64,000 bases of DNA from Hexactinellida sp. DTS-2022 (taxonomy: Eukaryota > Porifera > Hexactinellida): positions 3,658,001 through 3,722,000 of the forward strand of contig JAPNXP010000014.1 in the NCBI GenBank assembly GCA_028753945.1, read 5' to 3'. Of the stretch, positions 20,900-32,665 are shown one piece after another. The stretch's first letter is position 1. Each line of letters begins with the position of its first letter. The notes beneath the pieces are model-generated. The model was not told where the DNA came from. It did no database searches and saw only the letters and a program-made list of their open reading frames with translations. A program made the translations under genes and the position numbers.

Positions 20900-22020
20900 A
20901 TGATATATTAATTAATCTAGAATTAAGCCGCTTAGGTGATAAGGATTTCTTTCAGGCTCATGCTACCCACAGATGTAATCCATATTGAGTCATCTAGGTG
21001 AGGGAGAGCGAGCACAAACTAAATGTAGACGCGCAGAAAAATTGCCTGGAATATAGGTTGTTTGTGGGTATGGATGTTTAATACAGTATTTACATTATCA
21101 ACTAAAATGATATTAGTGTTTTTTAATATTTTTTTGCATAATATAATATTGCACTGAAATTTCAAATAAATCGACCTTAACTTATTTTAGAAACAGCTGC
21201 TGGAAGTTTAAATTCATATGGTGCTCATCATAAGTGATTTTATATACCAAAAATGGGAGTATAGTTTTAATTTATATGTTGTCAGAGTTGACTGTTCTGA
21301 GTTTAAGAAGTAAGAATACTGGTATAAGCAGGGTAGAAACCTGATATATGTTAATGGTGACACTTTTTAATAAATTCTCATTGCATATTTTTCCAGGAAA
21401 TTGTCTGCATTACTACAATAAATAGTAAAAATAAAATTGTTTTTGCTTCTACTATAAAATTATATGAGCTGTATATTATAGTATACAAAAATGCACTAAA
21501 CTCGTTTAGATATTCACCGAAGAGAGGCCTTAGATGACCCATGATGGGCATGACCCTTTTCACTATAAGAATGATTTTTCAAAAATCCTTTTAAACGATC
21601 TGAACATATTTGAATTTTATTGGAAATGGATTACACAACCCAGGATAATTTTTAATCGAAATCACATACTTCTATCTTAGCATACTTTGGAATGCTGAAC
21701 TCGAATCTGCAATCAAATTTTATCTAGCACGTCTAGTTTTCCTGAAATTCAATATTCAATTCTTTTCAATTGCATCGTGTTACATAATTTTCTTGACGTA
21801 CTTTATTCTAGCAAATCAAATTATAATAATCATCGTGCTTGTTGAAATCAACGAGAGAATTTTTGCTACGTTTGTGATCTTTTTTGCGTCAAATCACAAA
21901 GAAGAACAATCACGGGTCAATTGAAGAACATCTAGAAATCGTATTTCTGGAGTGTCCACTTGGCGACCAGGGCAAGTCAAGGGCACTACATGTGATATAC
22001 ACTTCTTGTTTAAATGGACC
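20900..22020. other. Likely 3' flank of integrin gene, no other feature seen
   Basis: AT-rich DNA with only short chance frames. No repeats with both ends were recognised. Confidence 0.3.
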
Positions 22021-22026
22021 ACGTGA

Positions 22027-22760
22027 TTGGTTAAACAAAAGGAAAGTGTAAATTCCCTTTGCAATTCCCATGATCTGGAGGAAACAGAAAGCCATTATGA
22101 TGATTGTTACTTCTGTCTTATCGACATGATAGATTTTCAAGCAAGAATAAGCATACCATTGATTGTCCATACTTGTAATCTGCTCTCAGACCAATTCCAC
22201 ACGACACTCATAACAGTTTTAATTACTGCCACAGCAAATCTATTTAAATTTGAAATGTTGAAAGATTTGGAATTTTCCGCGGAAGAAGTTCATACATATT
22301 GTACCCTAGCTAAGTCCCAGAAAATGAATCAATAGCGCCACAAAGTTTTCACATGGAGAATTAAATGACCTGGTAGGGATTTAGACTTATGCAGAGAACA
22401 AGCTGAACCTCGCATCCAGGCTCAAACAGAAAAACTTACTCGACAAAGATGTCATAACTACGTATTGCAAGATAAATTTGGATCTCGCTCAACACTTCAC
22501 CACTGATGGTCCACTTTGAATTATTGTAATGATATCGAAGAACTATATGCAAACCTATTACAAGAATATTCTTCCACAGATTGGATAAACTCATGAAAAA
22601 ACACAGTTTGAAGGCTGTTCTGTTGGATAACGGGAATCTAAAGCCTTGAAATCCAATTGATCACTCCTTATATCTCATGGAAACCTTCGTAAATTTGCAG
22701 GATGTTTTGGAGGCAATACACTATATGAATGGAATATCTGCGGTATTCTTAATGTTATCG
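22027..22760 (+). other. Possible degraded transposase relic
   Basis: A 102-codon frame (22027-22335) is followed, in other frames, by RLDKLMKKHSLKAVLLDNG, which recalls the DDE box of pogo/Tigger-type transposases (usually a run ending LLLDN). The match is short and could be chance. Confidence 0.2.
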
Positions 22761-22844
22761 GGCTGATGGGTTTATACTCAAAAGAGTATAAACGCAAAGC
22801 AGTTTCCAATTATTTTCTCATCGAAATAGTATTTGGGATAGGCC

Positions 22845-23639
22845 ATGGCCTACTATATAATACGGCTAGATAAGTCAAATATTTGCCATTTTATTTCCAG
22901 GCCAGTGTTTACTTTCTAATTGCTCGTAAAATAAATCACCTATTATCATGGAATAAACTAAACTTAGGTTTTCAAATACGCTGGAAACATCTAAAAATAC
23001 TTTTGAGAATGATTTCTCATCGGATTTAACCACAATGACGTAATCAAATATACATACCCATATATGGTAATTAATACTAATTATGAAGTAGAGATTGAAG
23101 TAGCGATTTTGTGAACATTAGCTAAATAAGTCCCAAGAACGGTCATTAAACTGACTGGGCAACATGTAAGTCGTCAAACAGCACTTTTAAGACTTAGATT
23201 AAAATCTAACTATACATTTCAAAAAATAAAAAACATATGGTTTGATAACAATAGTATAATTATTTACTTACATTGACGTTGAAAAGAATTTGAGTGAAAG
23301 GAATCACATAATTTGTTACTGTAGTTAGTATTTAACAAGAAAAATGCATTAGGATAAAAACGGCTTAGTTAGATTCTCAAATTATCTAAAAAATTAACAT
23401 TTATTTAACATCATTGCCATATATGGGTATGTATATTTGATTACGTCATTGTGGTTAAATCCGATGAGAAATCATTCTCAAAAGTATTTTTAGATGTTTC
23501 CAGCGTATTTGAAAACCTAAGTTTAGTTTATTCCATGATAATAGGTGATTTATTTTACGAGCAATTAGAAAGTAAACACTGGCCTGGAAATAAAATGGCA
23601 AATACTTGACTTATCTAGCCGTATTATATAGTAGGCCAT
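22845..23639. mobile_element. Foldback MITE F4 with 9-bp target duplication
   Basis: Inverted arms begin ATGGCCTACTATATAATACG and close with the inverse. The arms match for at least 230 bp (landmarks GAGAATGATTTCTCATCGG, TTTCCAGGCCAGTGTTTAC). The flanking 9-mer GGATAGGCC is exact on both sides (22836-22844, 23640-23648). Its tips resemble those of 31198-32276. A 9-bp duplication fits MULE-type mobilisation. No protein encoded. Confidence 0.9.
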
Positions 23640-23649
23640 GGATAGGCCT

Positions 23650-24459
23650 ACACCAGTTAAGTGTCAAAAGTGTTAGTCCATAATACAAATCACATTTTCA
23701 CAAAGCGAAACTCTAACAAATATTGTCGATGCATAAATCGGAACGAACTTACTGACACAGTTGTACCCACTATACTTTGCCATCGAGCAGCTTCCTCGAT
23801 GTCTAATTTAATTCAACTCCTTGAATATATTAAAATTCCGATGAAGGTGAATTATCAGTCACTCGAAATTAAATAATTCCACTGTAACGAGAACTCAACC
23901 TGACATATGATCAATTACAAAAGATATGTCACTTTATGAAATGTAAAGGATTACGCATACCAAACACCCGATATACCCAAAGATTTGAAAAAAGCAGAAC
24001 GTATTTGATTTATTTGAGTCGGAAATCGTAAACATAGAAGAGCAATGTGATTAAATCTCATCACAGTGGCACGAAACAGCCCAAATCTGGAAGTAGGCAT
24101 TTAGGTTGCAGATAGCATTATAAACTATATTATTGACATATGGGAAATCTACCCCAAGGAATCATTTGGTGTAATCAGAAATATTCTATCGTTTGAGGTG
24201 TTAAATTTATGACGTCATTGTCACATTTCGAGAACCCTGAAAATTCATTTAATCGCACATAATTTGCGCCCACTAAGATAAAAATCAGAAGATTTAATAG
24301 AACATGTACATTAATGATGCGAACACGTTGGTCACACCAGATTGCCCATATGCTTACTCATTATCGCATGATGACGTGAATACTAAAATTTCAAATTCTT
24401 AAATTTGACTATTTTAGGCCTATTTACACTTTAAATCAATGTTAAAAGTATATAAACAA
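23650..24459. other. AT-rich DNA without recognised features
   Basis: A short frame (23661-23876) has no recognisable domain. No repeat boundaries seen. Confidence 0.35.
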
Positions 24460-24531
24460 CACACCAACAACGAAGCGGTTGGAGTGTGTTGTGTTCTGCT
24501 GCGAAGCCACCTAGCAAGCGAAGCGCGCTAG
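24460..24531 (+). mobile_element. Candidate Helitron-like 3' end
   Basis: GC-rich hairpins (CAACACAC and its inverse GTGTGTTG; CTAGC with GCTAG around AAGCGAAGCGC) end in CTAG followed by T. Helitrons end in a hairpin plus CTRR next to T. No 5' TC end was located, so the element's length is unknown. Confidence 0.35.
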
Positions 24532-24534
24532 TAT

Positions 24535-25230
24535 AAATTAAAGTACTCTAATTGCATAATTTAATCATATTTATTATGATTAAATTAATAATATTAAAGA
24601 ACCACAATATTTTATATTATATTTTGACAAGCGAAATTTGGGCGATTTTTATCAAGTTGGCTTATCTAAATTGAATATAACAATTTGGGTCAACTTCGGG
24701 CAAGTTAGTGATGGTTTAATCTGATAGAGAATTAACAGGGCTACAAAAGGAAACTTACGAGATAAGTTGACACAGCGCGACAGAGTAAGTTCTGAGTACT
24801 CGAAGTTGTGTTAAAACATAAAATTGAATTCCAAAAAAGGGATAAATAAAATGTGAATTATCGATATATAATTTATGCATCCTTTTCTACATTATATGAA
24901 ACGTTGCATATAATAGAACTAAGAATTCTTTGAAATTGATATTTTATTTACGCTTGACGCTTGATTCATCTCAAATAATAGCTGTGGTAAAAACTTGAGA
25001 TGAATTCCATTAGAGAGTAATAGTCAACAACTCTTCTTTGGATTCCAATTGTTCTTCGAAACAAGTATATATTGATACAATATTTAACAGCTATAAATTA
25101 AATATTGCTCTATCAAATGAGTGTAAATTTGAAAAGTTTAGAAGAAAGTCAAAATATTCCAAATTTCCAGTTGGTGTGCCACTGTGCTCCAATTGAATTC
25201 ATTTATTGTACTATTATTGATTAACTAAAC
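24535..25230. other. AT-rich DNA without recognised features
   Basis: No supported gene or repeat. Confidence 0.35.
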
Positions 25231-25234
25231 CGAG

Positions 25235-25414
25235 ATGAAGATATTCGCTGCCCAATTCATTGTCTTCAGTTTGTTGGCAGTGTAAAATAGCTTTAACAGT
25301 TGTAGTAACATATTTTATTGAAATTTATAGCAAATTATAGCCCTCTTTGATTTAACCCTCGATCAACCAACTGATGTGCTAACTTTCGATTTAAAAGTAT
25401 TGTGTCAGGTTTAG
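25235..25414 (+). CDS. Speculative two-exon short secreted peptide
   Basis: ATG at 25235 opens MKIFAAQFIVFSLLA, a sequence with the basic start and hydrophobic core of a signal peptide. A GT at 25280 and a TTTATAG acceptor ending at 25330 would define a 51-bp intron; joining gives a further 27 codons to a stop at 25412-25414. The frame stays open across the join, but the donor (GCA|GTGTAA) is weak and the whole arrangement could be chance. No homologue is recognised. Confidence 0.15.
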
Positions 25415-25531
25415 GAAAGGTGGAAACGCCCATAATCCTTGTCCTTATTGTATATACAATAAGGTTAAAGATGAGCCTGGAGTTATGCGAACTGGGAGCC
25501 ATTTTTAAAGTGCTCAACAGTGAGATAGTGA

Positions 25532-26098
25532 GTCATTACCTTATAATGAATTAAGTGTTAATTATCTGAGTTTATCTCATTATCTCAAAGATTATTGAAT
25601 TTAGGCATAGAAAATGTATTATCGATGAATAGGAAGTTACCTATTCCGGACAGATCTGTACCAGCCTAGTTTACATAATATTCATAGTTTTTGAATGTTA
25701 TGTAAACATTTTAGGAAATCTACTATTTTCCATGGCAACCGAGGAATGTGTAACATTCCATTTATAATTTCGATATATTTTATTCTACTACTTCTGGGTA
25801 TAACCATGTTCCAATTTAGAACATATATAACGCGTTTAACTATGTTAAAAGTATGCTAGAAAAACAAGATAATTCGCAACCAAAATTACCATAACGTCAT
25901 CAAATGATGACATATCACAATTATGAAGGGTGCTATGTATACCTAGATACCATATTCCTATTAGTTATATATACTTTTCAGCTCTATTATTGCGAATTAT
26001 AGGAATAATGATCAATTCTCCATTTTTCAATGCACTTTTAGTAATCCATGGGACACAAATTCTCGCTTAGCACTCAGGCCTTTTATATCGAAGTTCAT
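25532..26098. mobile_element. One arm of an F1/F3-type foldback MITE
   Basis: From ATTACCTTATAATGAATTAA to CTTTTATATCGAAGTTCATG this matches the right arm of the foldback elements (landmarks CATGGCAACCGAGGAATGTG, TTGAATTTAGGCATAGAAAA). The left arm is absent. It abuts Ginger-A copy 2, whose outer left end is missing at the join. Confidence 0.7.
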
Positions 26099-26551
26099 GT
26101 TTTGGCTTATTTTACTTTTTATAAAGAATTTAATTTAAGAATGAGACGCGTGATATTTTGATACATACTATTAGCAAACCATGGATGTGTTATTAGAAAT
26201 TATACAGTGATATTTTGAAACAATATAAAAGTAATTTTTGGCTTATTTACTTTTTATTATGAATTTAATTCAAGAATGAGACGCGTGAGATTTTGAGACA
26301 TTGTATTAGCAAACCATGGATGTGCTATTTTAATTTATACAGTGATATTTTGAGACACTACTATAAAAGTAATTTTTGGCTTATTTTACTTTTTATTATG
26401 AATTTAAGAATATACTATGATTTTGACATCATAATATACATAGACCCTATACTATTATCAAATTAATTAACTATATAAGAAACTTAATATATACATTAAT
26501 TGTCTTATTCATTTATAACAAACAAACATTCAAATATTTTCTTATTTTGAA

Positions 26552-26698
26552 ATGAATCCAAATGAATATGACGAAATCATTCGCTTTATTCGCGAAGAAA
26601 AATATCCTGAAGCATCTCAAGCTTCACGTCCGACAAAATGGAACTACAAAAGAAGATTGTCTTCCTATTTTATTGGAGATACCAACAGACTTCTCAAG
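26552..26698 (+). pseudogene. Ginger-A transposase exon 1 (YP motif)
   Basis: Forty-nine codons begin MNPNEYDEIIRFIREEKYP, continue SYFIGDTNRLLK and end AAG before a GT donor. EKYP corresponds to the YPYY-type N-terminal motif of Ginger1 and Gypsy integrases. This exon is intact in copy 2; it also occurs on the minus strand in copy 3 (about 61170-61023), where a frame shift is present. The start is the first ATG, and the same length is found in family C. Confidence 0.75.
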
Positions 26699-26769
26699 GT
26701 AATATTGACTTCCTTACTCCCCTAAACCATTTATAAATATCCCATCGTTTAATTGAATTCTCCCTTTAG

Positions 26770-26943
26770 AGAGTAAAAGTGGAAGGCACAGAGACAGATT
26801 TGGCAGGTCCATTGCAGTCTGAGTTGGACAGCATCTATGAGAAGTTTCATGACGAAGTCGGTCATCCCGGAATAAATACGACCCTACATTCAGTTCAGCA
26901 AAGAAACACAAGGGCAGGCGTTTCCCAAGACGTTAGAGAATAT
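26770..26943 (+). pseudogene. Ginger-A transposase exon 2 (zinc finger His pair)
   Basis: Fifty-eight codons run from an AG acceptor to a GT donor: RVKVEGTETDLAGPLQSELD through FHDEVGHPGINTTLHSVQQ to DVREY. H-x4-HPGIN is the His half of the HHCC integrase zinc finger; the Cys half opens the next exon. The frame is open and in phase with exon 1. Confidence 0.75.
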
Positions 26944-27436
26944 GTGAGTTTAATTATCCGGTATACTTTCCTAGGTAGCACGTGGTTCGGTCATGGCCGG
27001 ACCACTTGCCATTTACAGTGACATTATTATAAAAGATAGTCCATCTTTGTCCGGACCACTTCTGTATTTTGTTCACACTATATAAAATTTTCCTACCTAT
27101 CTCGTTTCATTTGAACATCAAAACAACTGAATTTTTATTCCTGATACAATATACTTCTCGTTTGCCTAATAATGCATGCAGAATTATACTACTCTCAAAT
27201 GACTTTATCTTGTAATATAATTATAAATATCACAACATTATGATTTTATGTCATGTTTATCCAATAATTATCATTTAAGTGGCATCTGTGTCTGTCACGT
27301 GCTACTTGTGGAACAATTGGCACATAAGGAAATGTGGCTGTATCTCAGTGGAAAATAATCGCAAATTCATAATGATTAGAAACTATTCACTTAGCTTTGT
27401 AACCTAGTTGTACATATTAAATTACTAGATTTACTT

Positions 27437-27571
27437 ATATGGAGCTCAGTTACTGGTAACTGAACTCCCATATAAGGAAGTTTTTCAATTTAAAAAGACC
27501 CATAAGCTCAGAAATGAAATTTAGACACAAATAAAAGCCTACTTCAGTTACCAGTATCTCAGCTCCATATT
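27437..27571. mobile_element. Small palindromic MITE in Ginger-A intron
   Basis: TATGGAGCTCAGTTACTGGT is mirrored by ACCAGTATCTCAGCTCCATA across about 130 bp. It is absent from the equivalent intron of copy 1 (near 230). Target duplication not resolved. Confidence 0.6.
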
Positions 27572-27593
27572 AGTATTTGTTAAATTATACATT

Positions 27594-28610
27594 AGTAATG
27601 GTAAAGACTTGCCATATATTTCAAACGACAGCGGCCTTGCCACCTCAATCGCAAAAGAAACTCCAACCAATACCACCTCCGTCTAAAACGTGGAGAAATA
27701 TAGGAATGGACCTTATATGCGACCTCCCTGAGAGTGAAGACGGCTATAAACACATTCTAGTCACTGTATGCTACCTGAGCAAATATGTTGCAGTACGCCC
27801 TCTCTAGACTAAGACTTCACAAGAAGTTATTCAGAATCTGAAGGACATATATCTTGATATGGGATTACCTGATATTATCCAGCACGAACATGGCAAAGAG
27901 TTCACAAGCAGTGTGAGTAGTATAATGTAATACTGTTTTTTAGATTCTCCCTACATAGTGTTATCTAATTTTAGACATCAACATTATAGTATGTATTGTT
28001 ATTTGTATTTTTTAACAGATATTTAAGGAATTCAACCAGAAATTGGGTATTGACAATCTTGCACTCGTGCTTACCACCCGATGGATAACGGCTTAGTCTA
28101 AGCGCACAACAAGATTCTGAAACAGTATTTTGTAATATAAATTTAGACCCATTTACGAATTATCCATATAGAAAACTGATTAAAATGGAGAGTCAGATAG
28201 GGGATCATTAGTCCAAACTGCTGAAACAGGTTGTGCTTGCAATGAACTCCTGCAAGAAAAGATCCCTCGGACAAACTCCATTCATGGTTATGTGGGAAGA
28301 GAGTGTCGACATCAAGATCTCTTGTCTACCAGTAACAAACTGCAGACCAACGATGAGGAAGGCTTTGATTTGGAAGAATCAATTTTCTCTGAAGTCACAG
28401 ATCCACTAGATGATATCGAAGGTATAAACGACATTTTTTGCCCACCTCCTGCCTCCTGATGATTCCCTCGAAGCAGTTAGCAAAATCGATGAATCTCGAA
28501 CTTCTACACAGCAATCAGCTACGGACTGCATCAATTTTGAACAACTTCAAGCAGAAGATACATTATGATAAGAAAGTTAACACTAGTCGGTTAGTTGAAC
28601 TGATGACGAT
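27594..28610 (+). pseudogene. Ginger-A integrase core exons (copy 2)
   Basis: VKTCHIFQTTAALPPQ contains the Cys half of the finger, with the second Cys changed to Phe. NIGMDLICDLPESEDGYKHI carries the first catalytic Asp, followed by VTVCYLSKYVAVRPL and the TAG shared by all three copies. Beyond it, DIIQHEHGKEFTSS has Glu where the second catalytic Asp is expected. The Glu exon (about 28019) and the C-terminal exon (about 28170-28610, MESQIGDH, LGQTPFMVMW) are each interrupted. It cannot encode an active transposase. Confidence 0.78.
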
Positions 28611-28740
28611 ATTTAATTCATACATAACACACAGTCTATCTTGTTACTAATGTTCGATTCATACTTTCATTATATTTATTTTCATAATTATTCTCTGTAA
28701 TTAATGCCCTTCTAAAGAAGGATGACAAGATCATCTAAAC

Positions 28741-28893
28741 CAGGCGTGTCAAACTGGTGGCCCGCGGGCCATTTGTGGCCCGCTGGTTGCTCAGATGTGG
28801 CCCGCAATCCATTAAAATATCTGGTATATGGCCCGCGTAAAGGGCTGGGGCTATGAAATTGGCCCACTATTCGAATCGAGTTTGACACACCTG
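28741..28893. mobile_element. hAT-type MITE, 153 bp, 8-bp target duplication
   Basis: Ends CAGGCGTGTCAAACTGG and GAGTTTGACACACCTG. The 8-mer ATCTAAAC flanks it exactly (28733-28740, 28894-28901). It is an inverted relative of 11097-11231 and splits the GPY/F exon region of Ginger-A copy 2. Confidence 0.93.
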
Positions 28894-29299
28894 ATCTAAA
28901 CCAACATGCCAAAAATAAAACACATGCCCAATAGAAAGAATCAAACGAAACATATTCGGCTTTACACGGTGTCGAAAGTTTCAGAAAGCCATGTTACATT
29001 TTCTAAAACAGACTTAGGCACGAAGAAGGACAAAAAGATTCCAACAGACAAAATAGTGTTTTAATAGTAAATATTGCTTTTTTAGATGTACCAGAATCTT
29101 TTCAGATTTTCTTCGGAATCTATTTTTCAACACCTTAATGACTTAAAAGTATGGTTCCGATTTCACATTTACAGTCTAATTAATTGAGTGTAATCTTTAT
29201 TGACACTCATTGTTATTTTAGCTTAACACCTTGAATTGACGTCAATCCAGAATATTTGTAACATCCCGTAATAATATTCTTACAATGTTGTCATTTGTA

Positions 29300-30410
29300 G
29301 GAAATCCTAATGCAGTATACGTGGGCAGACTATGTCTCCTCTACATGAAGAGCTGCACAAATACACTCCCAACACGATGTTATTCGAGTATTTGGATGGT
29401 GGAAAAGAAGAGGAAGTTATAAGTTAACAATGATCCATGCGATATCTACGAATTATCATTTTACACATTATGTAGAAGAGAGATATTATGGAGATTATAC
29501 TAGGATGGTCAACAGACCTCTATCCCAACTATACAGATACCCAACGTGCTATATAACACACAAAGTACTGTATTTCGTGGTAAGTTAAAATAATCTAACA
29601 ATACACTCATACAACTCAATTCAATTAAAATTAGTATGTTCGTTCAGTATATAAAAGCAAGTTTTGACATTAAAACAATTCATATAATATTAATTAAATT
29701 GTAAACAATTAATATTTTAGCGAATGCAGTATCTAAACACATTGCTATGGGAATTATTTCTTGACGCAGTTCCGCTCCGTAATCAATACGACACACCAAT
29801 GGATCCAAGGATTACATTGATTGATGAAAAATGGCAGCGTAGTAAAAAGAGATATGTTGGGGATATCATTTGAATCAGTTTAAAACCAAACGAACGACAC
29901 CGTGTGAATACCTTAGCATGCAAAGACTTATGAATCGTGAATCCATTGGGGAACAGATGTGGAAATTTATGCTGCTTCTGCTATTCTTGATGCCGATGTC
30001 TACATTGCCAATAACTTCTGCACAACGAAAGACTCAGTAATTCGTGGGGTGCGTTGGAGTTTACACAGAGCCACATATAACCATACAGCCATCCTTTATA
30101 TTCAAAACTACTTCGCTTCGATCATCATCAACCTGTCGTATCAATGCTGAACACGAATTACAAGACTTATGGAACTATTTCATATGATGTTCAAACGATT
30201 GAATAACAGCTCTCACAACACTCTATCGAAAGCGCTCAAAGGCAAGGTACACCGAACTTTGTGGGGACCTCTGCTCGAGGTTATTCAGGCAACGCAATCC
30301 CAATCATGATGAGCCCAGAATATGGAAACGTGACCTGCAACGGTATATCCCCAGTGGCTAAAGACGAGCAGTTATCTACGATCTACGATGCAAAAGACAG
30401 ACGACTAGTA
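29300..30410 (+). pseudogene. Ginger-A OTU-protease region (copy 2)
   Basis: Frames include MDPRITLIDEKWQRSK near 29800, shared with copy 3 (MDPRITVIDENWQRSK), and VEIYAASAILDADVYIANNF (about 29959), which aligns with the WATDIEIVAM segment of family B's OTU domain. The DGNC box itself is not found here, whereas copy 3 keeps EGDGNCLFR. Further short exons upstream (VIRVFGWWKRRGS) are conserved with copy 3 but have no recognised function. Confidence 0.6.
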
Positions 30411-30555
30411 TGTAGATAAATTATCTGTGGAATCAAGTGAGTTAACATTTTAAATTATCTACTAAAATATACTTTATACTAAGTAATGAATTAGTTTCTA
30501 TTTAGTAAGTCCACCATACACGATGTAACTTTGTTACATCGTATATTATTAAGTA

Positions 30556-30793
30556 CAGTGAACGCCCGTTATAACGAAGTGCGGACATAGATTTCACATT
30601 TGTATAAACCAAATTTGTTCTAAGCTGATTAAAATTAATTACTCAGAAATTTATGGGGTAAGAAATATCTTCGTTAAAAAGAGATTACATTTTATCGATT
30701 TATTTGACTATACTATAGTGAAGTCAAATATAAGGATGTCCGGACCATTGAACTTTGTTATAAGCCGATTTATAGCCGACTTGGAGTTCACTG
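30556..30793. mobile_element. pogo-like MITE, TA-flanked
   Basis: Left CAGTGAACGCCCGTTATAAC and right CCGACTTGGAGTTCACTG, with TA on both sides. A shortened relative is at 6228-6305 in copy 1, at the equivalent site. Confidence 0.75.
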
Positions 30794-30884
30794 TAATAGT
30801 GTTTAATTTCAAAGTTTGAGTAATTTACTGTAACTTAACCTATTTTCCTTTGAGTTATTTTGTACGCTGGGAACCAGGGTTGGG

Positions 30885-31045
30885 TTCAATTATAATTGTA
30901 ATTAATTAATTAAAATTAATTACGTTTTGTACATAATTGTAATTGTAATTGCAATTCATTATTGAAAAACTTCGTAATTGTAATTGTAATTGAAAAAATC
31001 GACATAATTGTAATTGTAATTGGAGTACATAATTGTAATTACGTC
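30885..31045. repeat. AATTGT-type simple repeat array
   Basis: About 160 bp of irregular ATAATTGTAATTGTAATTG units follow CAGGGTTGGGTTCAATT. The opening CAGGGTTG resembles the ends of the MITE at 49091-49234, so this may be the array-bearing interior of a similar element. Confidence 0.6.
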
Positions 31046-31197
31046 TTAGTGCTAAGGCTACGCTTACAATCTCAATTAACGTACTTATGTGTTAATTCTT
31101 AACATTATTGGTTTTGATAACCAAGAAACTTTGTGAAATGATTCTCCATGTCCAATCGGATACTCTAGTTTCGGAAACTGAATCGATTGCTCCACCC

Positions 31198-32276
31198 ATG
31201 GCCTACTTAATATACGGCTATATATGTCGCCGAGAAGGCCATAAAACAAAGAGGCCAGTTTCTAATTTTCAAAATGGAGAATTGATCTTTATTCGAATAA
31301 TTAGCAATGATAGAGCTGAAAAGTGTATTATAACTATATAGGAATATGGTATCCAGGTATACATCGCACACTCCAGAATTGTGATATGTCATCATCTGAT
31401 GACGTTATGGTTATTTTGGTTGCGAATTATCTTGTTTTTCTAGCATACTTTTAACATAGTTAAACGCGTTATAAATGTTCAAAATTGGAACATGGTTATA
31501 CCCAGAAGTAGTAGAATAAAATATATCGAAATTATAAATGGAATGTTGACACATTCCTCGGTTGCCATGGAAAATGTATATTTCCTAAAATGTGCCATAA
31601 CTCAAAAACTATGAATGTTATGTAAACTAGACTGGTACTGATCTGTCCGGAATAGGTAACTTCCTATTCATCGATAATACATTTTATATGCCTAACTTCA
31701 ATAATCTTTGAGATAATGAGATAATTAACACTTAATTCATTATTAGGTAATGACTCACTATCTCAAAAATTATTGAAGTTAAGCATATAAAATGTATTAT
31801 CGATGAATAGGAAGTTACCTATTCCGGACAGATCAGTACCAGTCTAGTTTACATAACATTCATAGTTTTTGAGTTATGTCACATTTTAGGAAATATACAT
31901 TTTCCATGGCAACCGAGGAATGTGTCAACATTCCATTTATAATTTCGATATATTTTATTCTACTACTTCTGGGTATAACCATGTTCCAATTTTGAACATT
32001 TATAACGCGTTTAACTATGTTAAAAGTATGCTAGAAAAACAAGATAATTCGCAACCAAAATAACCATAACGTCATCAGATGATGACATATCACAATTCTG
32101 GAGGGTGCTATGTATACCTGGATACCATATTCCTATATAGTTATAATACACTTTTCAGCTCTATCATTGCTAATTATTCGAATAAAGATCAATTCTCCAT
32201 TTTGAAAATTAGAAACTGGCCTCTTTGTTTTATGGCCTTCTCGGCGACATATATAGCCGTATATTAAGTAGGCCAT
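31198..32276. mobile_element. Foldback MITE F3, near-perfect 1.08-kb palindrome, 9-bp duplication
   Basis: Two arms of about 540 bp (centre near 31737) are almost identical; the same 61-residue stretch is encoded at mirrored places on the two strands. Tips ATGGCCTACTTAATATACGG match F4 at 22845-23639. The 9-mer GCTCCACCC is exact on both sides (31189-31197, 32277-32285). The core is shared with F1 and F2. It inserted into Ginger-A copy 2 and is likely young. Confidence 0.94.
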
Positions 32277-32665
32277 GCTCCACCCAAGAAAAGATACAAG
32301 CTCTTTAGTTTCATGGGTGATGGCGATGCATCTGTTAAGCAACAGGGTGACAACTATACAACAATGCAGTTCCCAGTGGGAACTGCATTATCAGTCGCAT
32401 CAATGCGATGCTCATTCTGTTATGTCATTACACATACGAATGAAGGCTAATTAAATAAAAATGGGACCGATTGAATGGATATAAATGTGCGGTTTCCACT
32501 GTAAGAATGGAGAGGATAGGGCGGCTGTGGTGAAAAGGAGGAGGGCCCCAAAAAGTAATTGGCTAATAAATCCAAACTGATTTAAAAAATAGTTTACCTT
32601 TTATTTATGTTATAAATATATGTATATCTCTTTCTAGACATTCTTTAAGTTTAAATGTGGTACAT

